Positions 25,301 to 33,422 of a DNA stretch of 46,903 nt are shown here, piece by piece. The stretch is from contig DCAA01000029.1 in NCBI GenBank assembly GCA_002311345.1, forward strand, positions 6,150 through 53,052. Direction: 5' to 3'. How positions within the stretch are numbered: position 1 is the stretch's first letter; every line of letters starts with the position of its first letter. The position numbers were made by a program, and so were the translations under genes. The DNA comes from Planctomycetes bacterium UBA1146. GTDB taxonomy: Bacteria; Planctomycetota; UBA8108; UBA1146. Below the pieces are notes generated by a model, which was not told the DNA's origin, did not search any database, and saw nothing but the letters and a program-made list of their open reading frames with translations.

Positions 25301-26606
25301 GAGATGCTCCTCCTCCCACCGTAGAAAGGTGGCGTTTCTTCCAGGCAGGGCTGCCACCGTTCTCGATGGCGGCGACAAAGTCATCACTGAATTTGGTCAC
25401 TATCGACTGGGCAGGGAATGCTGCTGCATCGGCCAGAGCGCAGATCGTCTTTCCGAGCATGCGGTCACAGACATCGTGAATCAGTTCGAGATCTTCCATT
25501 CGACCTTCACCGTGGGCGATGCGCTGGACGATTTTCTCGAGCCATCCGGTACCCTCCCGGCAGGGAGTGCATTGGCCACAGGATTCATGATGATAGAAAC
25601 GCATCACGTTGAGTAATGCATCGACCATGCAGGTGGAGTCATCCATCACGATGATTCCTGCAGAACCAAGCATCGTCCCGGCAGCAGCGAGGGAATCGAT
25701 GTCCATCGCCACGTCACATTCCGCGGCAGTAAGAACGTGTGCCGAAGTGCCTCCTGGAATCACCGCTTTCAGTTTGCGGCCTTTCCAGACCCCTCCTGCG
25801 TGTTTGTCGATGAGAGTTCGCAAGGGGATCCCCATCGGCAGTTCAAAGGTGCCCGGTTTCTCGACATGGCCACTGACACAGAACAGTTTCGGCCCTGGCG
25901 ACTTCTCCGGGCCGATCGAACGGTAGGCCTTGGCGCCGACCTCCAGGATGTAGGGCAGGTTCGCCAACGTCTCGACATTGTTGACCACGGTGGGGCACCC
26001 GAACACGCCCTCGACAGCAGGGAAGGGAGGTTTCAACTTGGGCTCGCCTCGGTATCCCTCGAGCGAGGTGAGCATGCCGGTTTCCTCGCCGCAGATGTAG
26101 GCGCCAGCACCCCGGTGGATGGTGACATCGATCTTGATGCCGGAGCGGAGGCAGTTGTCGCCGAGGATTCCAGCCTTGTAGGCCTCGTCGATCGCCTGCT
26201 GCAACCTCTCGGTGGCGAACACGAACTCACCGCGTATGTAGATGTAAGCATGCTCGATGGCCACCGCCTTGCAGCAGATGATGATTCCCTCGAGCAGGAT
26301 GTGCGGGTTCTTCTCCATGATCAGCCGGTCCTTGAAAGTTCCCGGTTCCGACTCATCTGCATTCACGACGAGGTACTTCGGTTTCTTGGAGTTCTTGGGA
26401 ACGAAGGCCCACTTGACCCCGGTGGGGAAGCCGGCTCCGCCTCGTCCGCGCAGGTTCGAGGCCTTGACCTCCTCGATCAGATCATCCGGAGCCCATTTCT
26501 TGAGCGCCTTTGCCGCCTGCTTGTAGCCGCCTTGCTTCTTGTAGAAGGCGAGCGTGTGGCAATTCTTCTTGCCGATGTCAGCAGTGCAGATCTTCTTGAA
26601 TCTCAT
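25293..26606 (-). CDS. nuoF: NADH-quinone oxidoreductase subunit F
   Basis: This subunit oxidises NADH through FMN and cluster N3. It has 437 residues. The FMN/NADH sites are visible as RGRGGAGFPTGVKWAF, NADESEPGTFKDR and CGEETGMLTSLEGYRGEP; N3 ligands as SCGQCTPCREGT plus a downstream cysteine (CALADAAAFP region). The ATG overlaps nuoE by 4 bases. Confidence 0.97.
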   Translation of the reverse strand: MRFKKICTADIGKKNCHTLAFYKKQGGYKQAAKALKKWAPDDLIEEVKASNLRGRGGAGFPTGVKWAFVPKNSKKPKYLVVNADESEPGTFKDRLIMEKNPHILLEGIIICCKAVAIEHAYIYIRGEFVFATERLQQAIDEAYKAGILGDNCLRSGIKIDVTIHRGAGAYICGEETGMLTSLEGYRGEPKLKPPFPAVEGVFGCPTVVNNVETLANLPYILEVGAKAYRSIGPEKSPGPKLFCVSGHVEKPGTFELPMGIPLRTLIDKHAGGVWKGRKLKAVIPGGTSAHVLTAAECDVAMDIDSLAAAGTMLGSAGIIVMDDSTCMVDALLNVMRFYHHESCGQCTPCREGTGWLEKIVQRIAHGEGRMEDLELIHDVCDRMLGKTICALADAAAFPAQSIVTKFSDDFVAAIENGGSPAWKKRHLSTVGGGASHG

Positions 26607-27109
26607 CCGTTGACTCCTTGCGATGCTTCGGAGCGCAACTGCTCGATCAACTGATCGACATCCTCGAGGGTGAGTCCCTCGTGATAATCATCGTTGCATT
26701 GCAACATCGGTGCTGTATCGCAGGAGCCGAGACACTCCACTTTCGACAGCGAAAAGAGACCGCATTCGGAGGTTTCGCCCGGACTGATTCCGAGTCGTTC
26801 GGAGATCCTGGTGACTACATCCTCGGAGCCCCGGAGAGCGCAGGAAAGGGTGCTACAGACCTGCAGATGGAACTTGCCGGTTCCGGCCCGGCGATAGTGG
26901 GTATAGAAGGTCACGACACCGAAGACAGCGGCAGGAGAGATCTTCATCAGATCGGCTACATAACGCATCTCGGCAACACCGAGCTCGCCGAATTGCTGTT
27001 CGGCGAGACGAAGAGTGGGCAGCAGAGCTGCCCTGCGAGTCGGGTAGCGCGATAGAAACCACTTGTACTGTTTCATCGCCTCGCGGGAGAAGGAGGGGGT
27101 TTGGGCCAA
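26603..27109 (-). CDS. nuoE: NADH-quinone oxidoreductase subunit E
   Basis: This subunit carries the [2Fe-2S] cluster N1a next to NuoF. The TTG at 27109 is chosen because CAGGTAGG precedes it at a good distance, it follows the nuoD stop by 7 bases and it yields the family length (168 residues). ATG 27076 is the main alternative; an upstream ATG at 27172 would lie inside nuoD. The cluster ligands are CSTLSC (Cx4C) and ECLGSC (Cx3C). The N-terminal helical part includes the typical RYPTRRAALLPTLRLAE. Confidence 0.92.
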   Translation of the reverse strand: MAQTPSFSREAMKQYKWFLSRYPTRRAALLPTLRLAEQQFGELGVAEMRYVADLMKISPAAVFGVVTFYTHYRRAGTGKFHLQVCSTLSCALRGSEDVVTRISERLGISPGETSECGLFSLSKVECLGSCDTAPMLQCNDDYHEGLTLEDVDQLIEQLRSEASQGVNG

Positions 27110-27116
27110 GGTGATC

Positions 27117-28433
27117 CTACCTGTCCAGTTCGCCAGCGATGACGTGGAAACTCGAGAGGATGGCCACCGCATCGGAAAGCATCCCGCCCTCTACAACGCG
27201 TGGGAAGATCGCGTAGTTGTAGAGGGAAGGGGGGCGAACACGGAGTCGATAAGCGGTATCCGTTCCATCGGAACAGAGGAAGTAACCCAGTTCGCCACAG
27301 GGTGCCTCGGTTGCGCTGTAGATGGATGCTCCAGGTTTCGGTTGGATTCCATGTCCTAGCATCACTAACTTGAAGTGGTGGATCAACGATTCCATGTCGT
27401 TGTGAACCGCATCTTTTGTTGGAAGGCTGGTCTTGAAATCATCGTGGACGACCGGACCGTCAGGAAGAGTCGCCATCGCTTGCCGGATGATCTCGAGTGA
27501 TTGTTCGATCTCTTCCATGCGCTGCATGTAGCGGGAGAAGCAGTCTCCCTCGGTCTGCAACGGCACTTTGAAATCGTACTGTTCATATCCGAGGTAGGGC
27601 ATATCCCGGCGAACATCCATGTCGAGGCCGCTGGCGCGTGCGACGGGCCCACTGAGACCCCAGGAACGAGCATCTTCGGCGCTGACGATCCCGATGTCCT
27701 TGACGCGGTCGACAAAGATCTTGTTGTTGAGGAGCATCGTATGGATTTCATCGATCAGCGGTGGGAACTCATCGAGGAAGGAGTAAACGAGGTCGGGAAA
27801 GAACTCCGGTACATCCCGGATGATGCCTCCGACCCTTGTCCAGGAAGTGGTCAACCGAGCTCCGCAGACTGCTTCGATGATGTCGTAGATCAGTTCACGC
27901 TTCTCGAAGGCCCATAGCATGATGCTGAAGGCTCCCAGGTCCATCCCTTGCAATCCCACGCACAGGATGTGGTCGGCGATTCTCGACAGTTCTGACATGA
28001 TAACCCGAAGTGATGCGCAGCGAGGGGGAACATCGATGCCGAGCAGATCCTCGACAGCGACCGAATAGCCGACATTGTTGTTGATCGCCGAGAGGTAGTT
28101 CATCCGATCGGAAACAGTGACCCACTGCTGGTAGGTCAAGTTTTCCCCCAGTTTTTCGAAGCCGGTATGAAGAAATCCGATCTCCACGTCCGCCTCTCTG
28201 ATGGTTTCGCCCTCGAGAGTGAAGATGCTCCGAAGCGTCCCGTGAGTGGCCGGATGCTGGGGGCCGAAGTTCATGACCAGTTTGCCATCGCCCTCATCCT
28301 CGACGATTTGCACCGTCGAAGAAGATGAAATACCTGAACGGTAATCGCGCCAGCCCTTGGCGAGTTCCTTTTCCACTGTCTTTACCGTTGGGACGGGAGT
28401 GTCTCGCCCTTCACTTGCGGGGCTTGGAGTCAC
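27117..28433 (-). CDS. nuoD: NADH-quinone oxidoreductase subunit D
   Basis: This 49-kDa-type subunit forms the quinone-reduction site with NuoB. The GTG at 28433 lies inside the end of nuoC (23-base overlap) behind GAGGAGG at 6 bases, giving 438 residues. Conserved elements are MNFGPQHPATHG, the ILCVGLQGMDLGAF region, PTGE-like YSATEAPCGELG and the terminal LDR expected of NuoD. nuoC and nuoD are separate, not fused as in E. coli. Confidence 0.94.
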   Translation of the reverse strand: MTPSPASEGRDTPVPTVKTVEKELAKGWRDYRSGISSSSTVQIVEDEGDGKLVMNFGPQHPATHGTLRSIFTLEGETIREADVEIGFLHTGFEKLGENLTYQQWVTVSDRMNYLSAINNNVGYSVAVEDLLGIDVPPRCASLRVIMSELSRIADHILCVGLQGMDLGAFSIMLWAFEKRELIYDIIEAVCGARLTTSWTRVGGIIRDVPEFFPDLVYSFLDEFPPLIDEIHTMLLNNKIFVDRVKDIGIVSAEDARSWGLSGPVARASGLDMDVRRDMPYLGYEQYDFKVPLQTEGDCFSRYMQRMEEIEQSLEIIRQAMATLPDGPVVHDDFKTSLPTKDAVHNDMESLIHHFKLVMLGHGIQPKPGASIYSATEAPCGELGYFLCSDGTDTAYRLRVRPPSLYNYAIFPRVVEGGMLSDAVAILSSFHVIAGELDR

Positions 28434-29022
28434 GTTCGACCTCCTCGATGTATTCAGGTGTGTGCATCCCGCGCCCGATACTGGTCGGGTAGTCCGTCGG
28501 TTCCTCTTCGACCATCTGATCTCCACGAGGGACAACTCGCGGGAACTGGCGCCGTTCCCCGCGACCTGTCAGGGGGTAATCCTTGAGCAACGGAAAGGCG
28601 GGAAAATCCTCGGGCATCAGCAGTCTCCGAAGATCTGGATTGCCTTCGAAGACTATGCCGAACATGTCATGAGTTTCTCGTTCACCCCAGCGTGCTGAAT
28701 TCCACAGATCCACCACCGAGGAGAGGGTGGGGTCACTCTCTCCGAGCCAGACGTGCAGCCGGAACTGGTCGCGGCGGGCGCCAAGTCGACGGAGTACGTA
28801 AACGACCTCGAACCGTTCGAGTGTGTCTTTACCGAGATAGTCGATCGCCGTGACATCGACGAGGAAGTCGTAACCCTGTTCGTGCCTGAAGTTTTCCAGC
28901 AGTGACCGATGGTTGGGCGCCTTGCAACTGAGCTGGGTCTGGCCCCGGTGCTCAGTGGTATCGAGAATCAAGTCCTGCAGGGAGGGAGGGAGGGCAGCGT
29001 GTGCCGGGTATTGCTCGGACAT
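28411..29022 (-). CDS. nuoC: NADH-quinone oxidoreductase subunit C
   Basis: This 30-kDa-type peripheral-arm subunit has 203 residues from the ATG at 29022, one base after the nuoB stop codon; longer in-frame starts would lie within nuoB. The signature region is WNSARWGERETHDMFGI followed by LRRLLMPEDFPAFPLLKDYPL. Its 3' end contains the ribosome-binding site and start of nuoD. Confidence 0.94.
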   Translation of the reverse strand: MSEQYPAHAALPPSLQDLILDTTEHRGQTQLSCKAPNHRSLLENFRHEQGYDFLVDVTAIDYLGKDTLERFEVVYVLRRLGARRDQFRLHVWLGESDPTLSSVVDLWNSARWGERETHDMFGIVFEGNPDLRRLLMPEDFPAFPLLKDYPLTGRGERRQFPRVVPRGDQMVEEEPTDYPTSIGRGMHTPEYIEEVERDSKPRK

Positions 29023-29023
29023 G

Positions 29024-29515
29024 TCAACTTCCGTGCTTTCCGCTATCGATTCTCTCTTCGCCGACCACCTTCTGAATTTCGAACAGCGCGTCCAGCAGGG
29101 ACTCCGGTCTCGGTGGGCAACCGGGGACGTAAACATCGACCGGCATGAACTGGTCGACACCCTGAATCATCGTGTAGGTGTCAAAAACTCCACCACAAGA
29201 AGCACAAGCACCCATCGAGATGACCCATTTCGGTTCCGGCATCTGACGGTAGATCTTTTGCAGGACCGGCATCATCTTGATACAGATACGGCCGCTGACG
29301 ATGAGGAGATCTGCCTGTCTTGGCGAGAATCGCACCACCTCGGCACCAAAGCGGGAGATATCGTAACGGCCCGAAAAGGTGGCCATCATCTCGATGGCAC
29401 AACAGGCGGTACCAAAAGGCATCGGCCACAGAGCGTTCTTGCGACCCCAGTTGACGATGGCATTGACGGTTGTGGTAAGAAATCCCTCACCACCCATGAG
29501 ACTCTCTAGTCCCAT
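29024..29515 (-). CDS. nuoB: NADH-quinone oxidoreductase subunit B
   Basis: This subunit holds cluster N2, the last before quinone. The ATG at 29515 overlaps the nuoA stop and follows GAGGAG at 7 bases, giving 163 residues. N2 ligands are present: the adjacent cysteines in GTACCAIEMM, GACASCGG and PGCPPRPE. It overlaps nuoA by 10 bases and is followed almost directly by nuoC. Confidence 0.95.
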   Translation of the reverse strand: MGLESLMGGEGFLTTTVNAIVNWGRKNALWPMPFGTACCAIEMMATFSGRYDISRFGAEVVRFSPRQADLLIVSGRICIKMMPVLQKIYRQMPEPKWVISMGACASCGGVFDTYTMIQGVDQFMPVDVYVPGCPPRPESLLDALFEIQKVVGEERIDSGKHGS

Positions 29516-29925
29516 TCGAGAGCTCCTCTCTTCCACAAATACAATAATCCCCCGGCCAGCACGAAGATGAATATGCCCATCTCGGCCAGTCCGATCACCC
29601 CCAATTGCTGGTAAACAACCGCATAGGGCAGCAGGAATACGGTTTCGATGTCGAACAGTATGAACAGGATGGCGACCAGGTAGAACTTGACGGTGAAGGG
29701 CTCACGAGCGCTGTCGAGCAGCGGGACACCACACTCGTAGACGCTTTCCTTCTGTGAATCCTTTCGGCGTGGTCCAAGCACCTCCGAAAGAAATAGCATT
29801 CCTAGGCCCACGACGATGGCCAACGTTGCATAGACTACGATGGCGAGCAGGTCACTGCTTTCTCCAGCAGCCAGGAGCATGATGACCTCCCGACTAGCAG
29901 CGTTGCCGATGAGCGCGTCGATCAC
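29506..29925 (-). CDS. nuoA: NADH-quinone oxidoreductase subunit A
   Basis: This three-helix membrane subunit at the hinge of complex I has 139 residues from a GTG with GGAGG 4 bases upstream; ATG 29880 is an alternative. The conserved loop YECGVPLLDSAREPFTVKFY and the helix LFDIETVFLLPYAV are clear. It is the first of fourteen nuo genes in canonical A-N order. Confidence 0.95.
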   Translation of the reverse strand: MIDALIGNAASREVIMLLAAGESSDLLAIVVYATLAIVVGLGMLFLSEVLGPRRKDSQKESVYECGVPLLDSAREPFTVKFYLVAILFILFDIETVFLLPYAVVYQQLGVIGLAEMGIFIFVLAGGLLYLWKRGALEWD

Positions 29926-29952
29926 TGAACCTCCACATCTGGTTGCGATTAG

Positions 29953-29958
29953 ATTCTA
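29953..29958 (-). promoter_or_regulatory. Candidate -10 element for the nuo operon
   Basis: TAGAAT on the minus strand lies 28 bases before the nuoA GTG, in the 116-base gap after the MTHFR-like gene. The -35 position is pyrimidine-rich and poor (TTTCCC-like at 16-17 bases). Readthrough from the upstream co-directional genes is also possible. Confidence 0.3.
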
Positions 29959-30041
29959 TTCCACGGGGGGAACGGGGAAAGAGAACTCGAAGGAATTCCG
30001 GGCAGGAACTACCAGTTGCGAAGTCAGGTCGATGGCCAGGC

Positions 30042-30962
30042 TCAGGAACGAACGGACCCGGACAGTCGAGCCATCAGATCCCGGATGGAGGCAGTAGGGA
30101 TCTGGCCGACGGGGGCGATGTTCCAGCCCAGTGGGGCTACATCAGCGGGATCTCCCTGGGCCTCGATCAGATCGGACTGGATGCTCCTGAGGATCTCCAG
30201 CGACCGTTCCAGACACTCTGGCTCCCCGAGCGCATGAAGTTCCTGTTCCAGAGCGTCTGGAATTTTTACCCCCAGATAGCGAAGGAAAGCGAGATTCCGG
30301 TGCCTTCGGACCGGGCACAGGCTGACCAGAATGGGGCAGTATCGAGCAGGCGAAGCCTCCCGGACCATCTGGTGGCGCAGTTCGATGATCTCCGTCGGGT
30401 CGTAGATGATCTGAGTGGTGAAGAAATCGGCGCCGCTCAGCGCTTTTTGCTCCATGCGGACTGACTCGGGTATCGGGCTGCCTTCGCGACCGGGGATGCA
30501 GATGTTGCCGATCTTGAGGCTTTCCTTGCCGAACTCGGTCCGGATCGCAGCATTGGCCTCGGGCACGGGAGGGCCGGGCCAGGGCTTGCGTTCATGAGGG
30601 GCACCGACGAGTACGATGTTGCGAATTCCATATCCGGCAACCGTCTCACGGATCCAGTCCATCAACGCCCCGATCGGTTTGAAGGAGACCACGTGATTGA
30701 TGATGACCGGCAGGCCCAGTTCGTCCTGAATTCGCCTGCCCAGTTCTCTCGGTTGCATCCTGGGGGAATACTGCCGGGTTCGTATTCCCTGGTCATTGCG
30801 GTTCTCTTCATCGTGAATTTCTGGAATGTTGACGGCATCGAAATCGCCATCGGAGACCAACCTACGCACTCTCGAGATTCGACTGTAGAGTCCCTCCAGC
30901 CCGCTATCGAGGGTCGGAGGGACCACCTCGAGGATGGTTGATCCAGCAGCTTCCCATTCCAT
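30042..30962 (-). CDS. Methylenetetrahydrofolate reductase-like protein
   Basis: The protein has 306 residues; its ATG follows GGGGGGAG at 5 bases. The pattern suggests the flavin-dependent MTHFR TIM-barrel: ILEVVPP at the first strand, FDAVNIPEIHDEENR, LPVIINHVVSF, IRNIVLVGAPHERKPWPG, IGNICIPGR, GADFFTTQIIYDP and a final-strand ILVSLCPV with FLRYLGVKIP. It differs enough from E. coli MetF that true 5,10-methylene-THF reduction is not certain; another tetrahydrofolate or flavin role is possible. It lies between sodA and nuoA on the same strand. Confidence 0.6.
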   Translation of the reverse strand: MEWEAAGSTILEVVPPTLDSGLEGLYSRISRVRRLVSDGDFDAVNIPEIHDEENRNDQGIRTRQYSPRMQPRELGRRIQDELGLPVIINHVVSFKPIGALMDWIRETVAGYGIRNIVLVGAPHERKPWPGPPVPEANAAIRTEFGKESLKIGNICIPGREGSPIPESVRMEQKALSGADFFTTQIIYDPTEIIELRHQMVREASPARYCPILVSLCPVRRHRNLAFLRYLGVKIPDALEQELHALGEPECLERSLEILRSIQSDLIEAQGDPADVAPLGWNIAPVGQIPTASIRDLMARLSGSVRS

Positions 30963-30977
30963 AGTTGCTCCCCCCGT

Positions 30978-30992
30978 GCCCCGGACAGGGGC
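30978..30992. repeat. Short inverted repeat between sodA and MTHFR-like gene
   Basis: GCCCC-GGACA-GGGGC forms a 5-bp GC stem in the 49-base gap. On the plus strand it is followed by TTCTTATTT, so it would act as a terminator only for antisense transcription. On the coding strand it lies just ahead of the ribosome-binding site of the MTHFR-like gene. Confidence 0.25.
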
Positions 30993-31011
30993 TTCTTATT
31001 TGGTGGTGAAA

Positions 31012-31641
31012 TCAGGCCTGCGCTGTCTCGTACCTCGCCGAGACCGTGTTCCAGTCGACCACGTTCCAGAAAGCTGCGATGTAATCCGGCCGGCGGTTCT
31101 GGTAGTTGAGGTAATAAGCATGCTCCCAGACATCGAGACCGAGCAAGGGAGTGCCAACACAATCGACAACGCCCGCCATCAGCGGGTTGTCCTGGTTGGC
31201 TGTCGAGCAAACGGCAACCGTGCCTGAGCTTGAAAGGCACAGCCACGCCCAGCCACTTCCAAATCGTGTCTTCGCAGCATTGGCGAAGACTTCCTGGAAG
31301 CCCTCGAAGTTGTCGAAACTGCCATCGATGGCACTGGCGAGATCTCCGGTGGGCGTCCCTCCTCCGTTCGGGTTCATCGATTTCCAGAACATATCGTGAT
31401 TGAAATGTCCACCGCCGTTGTTCTGGACAGCGCCCCGGATCGTTTCGGGCACCTCCTGGATGTTGCGGCACAGGTCGGAGATATCGCACTCCTGTAGTGA
31501 TGCATGATCTGCCAGTGCGCCATTGAGATTGCTGATGTAGGCGGCATGGTGCTTACCGTGATGAATCTCCATGGTTCGCGCATCGATGTGCGGTTCGAGT
31601 GCATCGAAGGAGTAGGTGAGTTCTGGTAACTGGAAAGCCAT
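31012..31641 (-). CDS. sodA: Superoxide dismutase, Mn-type by motif
   Basis: This enzyme converts superoxide to oxygen and hydrogen peroxide. The ATG at 31641 has GAGGAG 6 bases before it and gives 209 residues; a start 57 bases upstream is less likely. Metal ligands are visible at His27 (MEIHHGKHH), the His of FNHDMFW (about 81), and the Asp and His of DVWEHAY. STANQDNPLM and DVWEHAYYLNYQNRRPDY resemble Mn-dependent SodA more than Fe-dependent SodB; metal use is inferred. No signal peptide, so cytoplasmic. Confidence 0.93.
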   Translation of the reverse strand: MAFQLPELTYSFDALEPHIDARTMEIHHGKHHAAYISNLNGALADHASLQECDISDLCRNIQEVPETIRGAVQNNGGGHFNHDMFWKSMNPNGGGTPTGDLASAIDGSFDNFEGFQEVFANAAKTRFGSGWAWLCLSSSGTVAVCSTANQDNPLMAGVVDCVGTPLLGLDVWEHAYYLNYQNRRPDYIAAFWNVVDWNTVSARYETAQA

Positions 31642-31832
31642 CGACTTCTCCTCTTGAAACGCTGTCTGCTTGGAACAGGGATACAACAATGTCCCCAATA
31701 CCGGAGCCTAAAGGGCTAAATAGGTCGAATCAACTATCGAGGACCAGACGGATCTGACTCGCCCTCGGGAAATCAATGACAGGGACTTCTGTTCAAACTG
31801 TAGAACCAGCATCTGGCGAGAAATACCGTCAA

Positions 31833-33098
31833 TCAAAGACAACCGAGGTCGTCATCGGTCGGATCTTCACCCGTTGCCGGGAACGGAGCTGGCGGAGGCT
31901 CAGAACCGGAGAAGAGGTGCTGTAGTACCGTGATCACATCAGAGATGTCGAGGCCACCGTCATCATTTGCGTCGGCAGCATCGGGACAGGGGAACGGAAT
32001 CCCCTGCCAGCAACCTGCTACGATCGTTTCTGCATCCGAAATATCGATGACTGCATCGAGATTGGCATCGCCTCGGATGAAGTGATTTACCCAGGTGGCG
32101 CTGGCATCGATGAGGTTTTCGACCGGCACCTGATCGATGAAGGATTGCCCCTCGGTCAGCTGGAAGTTCCAGGAGCCTGGTGCGCTGACAGGTCGTGCAA
32201 TGATGAGTACGCCCAGGATGGCTCCCGACAGCGAGGGGAGCGGACCTGCCGTCGACTCGAGCGTCAATTGAATTCCGCTGTCAGTGCTCTCCTCGAGCAG
32301 AGTCCACTCACCTTGTGTGGCGTCATCGAAGTCAGAACCGTCGATGAGGATCTCGCAGAGGATCCATTCGTCGTACTCGAGCCCCATGGAGAAGGTGGTA
32401 GCGGCAGCATCGGTCCAGACTCGTATCGGTAAGCTGAGAGTCGTATCCAGGGCGGTACCCAGGCGACTCTCGATCATGTAGAGCGGGAAATTGTAGAGCA
32501 TGATTTCGCCCGGGATCACCACGGGAATCACGTTGTTGCCGTAGATCGAGGTGATCAGTATCGGGCTGGCTTCGTTCGAGACACCGCCGACCCCGGTCGC
32601 TACTGATCCTCCCTCAGGGATCAAATCCCCGTCGATCAGAGATAATTTCAGGTAGGCAGCGAGAACACCACTTCCAGCAGGAAGGGGAAGTCCTCCGGCG
32701 TAGATCACCTGGAGACCGAAAAACGGCGGAAAGTTGGGGCTCGTGATGGTAATTGGATCGAGGTTCTCACTGACGGTTCCGGTGTATTCGATCCCATCGA
32801 AGGCGAGAACCAGTTCGTCGTATTCGAGACCCATCTGCCAGGAGAGAACATCCTCGTCGCTGGTGATGTAGACGGGAACAAGCGCGTGATCTTCACCAGG
32901 CAAGATGATCGCATCGCCCAGTTCGATGACAGGTCCATCGATACCGCCGGCGGCGACCTGGGCTTCGATCGACCCGTTCGATAAACACAGCAACAGCAGC
33001 CAGCACAAGACGGACACGCCCTTGCCCTGGTCGAGCAATCTGTGCGGCCAGAAAGGTGATGGAGTCTGGCGACGTTCTGCATCCACATGGCGTGCCAC
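31833..33098 (-). CDS. Secreted protein with two cohesin-like modules and a dockerin-like tail
   Basis: The GTG at 33098 is chosen because AGGAG precedes it by 7 bases and it places a signal peptide (hydrophobic core VLCWLLLLCLSNG, cleavage near EAQ) close to the start; the long upstream extension does not look like protein. This gives 421 residues. Two related beta-sandwich modules both contain MGLEYDE (about 89 and 238) after a VPVYI- or LPIRV-type strand, resembling cohesin folds. Two EF-hand-like loops follow (about 342-400; GDANLDAVIDISD and DANDDGGLDISD), then a Pro-rich tail ending in Cys-Leu. It is probably a surface or extracellular protein; ligand unknown. Confidence 0.7.
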   Translation of the reverse strand: MARHVDAERRQTPSPFWPHRLLDQGKGVSVLCWLLLLCLSNGSIEAQVAAGGIDGPVIELGDAIILPGEDHALVPVYITSDEDVLSWQMGLEYDELVLAFDGIEYTGTVSENLDPITITSPNFPPFFGLQVIYAGGLPLPAGSGVLAAYLKLSLIDGDLIPEGGSVATGVGGVSNEASPILITSIYGNNVIPVVIPGEIMLYNFPLYMIESRLGTALDTTLSLPIRVWTDAAATTFSMGLEYDEWILCEILIDGSDFDDATQGEWTLLEESTDSGIQLTLESTAGPLPSLSGAILGVLIIARPVSAPGSWNFQLTEGQSFIDQVPVENLIDASATWVNHFIRGDANLDAVIDISDAETIVAGCWQGIPFPCPDAADANDDGGLDISDVITVLQHLFSGSEPPPAPFPATGEDPTDDDLGCL

Positions 33099-33196
33099 GA
33101 GCACACTCCTGTCGAGGACCGATGCGAATCGGTCATGGGCTCTTGGGGGCGGATCATCCCGACTCCTCGAAGAGTACGAGACGGTCCTACCCCTTG

Positions 33197-33224
33197 ATTC
33201 TAACTGCCCCCGGATGCGTGTAAA
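33197..33224 (-). promoter_or_regulatory. Candidate promoter for the cohesin-like surface protein
   Basis: On the minus strand, TTTACA (33219-33224, 5/6) and TAGAAT (33197-33202, 5/6) are separated by 16 bases. It lies about 100 bases before the chosen GTG start. Confidence 0.45.
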
Positions 33225-33261
33225 GCAGCGCCCCGGGGAGGTTTCCGTGACTTTGCCACCC

Positions 33262-33290
33262 TTGACATGGCATCCTTGCACACCTAGGTT
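33262..33290 (+). promoter_or_regulatory. Candidate promoter for the prenyl synthase-ddl-uvrA operon
   Basis: A perfect -35 TTGACA (33262-33267) is followed after exactly 17 bases by TAGGTT (33285-33290; 3/6). The leader before the GTG at 33423 would be about 125 bases. It would drive the prenyl synthase, ddl, IMPase-family and uvrA genes. Confidence 0.5.
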
Positions 33291-33422
33291 CATCCGGAAT
33301 GGTCGTGCAACAGGACCACCGAATTCGTGAACAGGTGGCCTGCCGGTGCGCTCCCATCGACAAGTTGGGCCCACTTCTGACCGCGCCAGGGTGACATAAC
33401 TGCTACCCTGGAAGGGGGTTGT

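Larger units (their letters stand above)
33099..33422. other. Divergent 324-base intergenic region
   Basis: No credible gene is seen; the open frames here are extensions of the flanking genes. It holds one good promoter candidate in each direction, which are about 40 bases apart and listed separately. The remaining sequence is unremarkable, with a local CCCCGGGG near 33231-33238. Confidence 0.5.

Noticed and set aside
30978..30992. GC hairpin as a sodA terminator
   Set aside because: On the coding strand no T-run follows it; the T-rich flank is on the wrong side.
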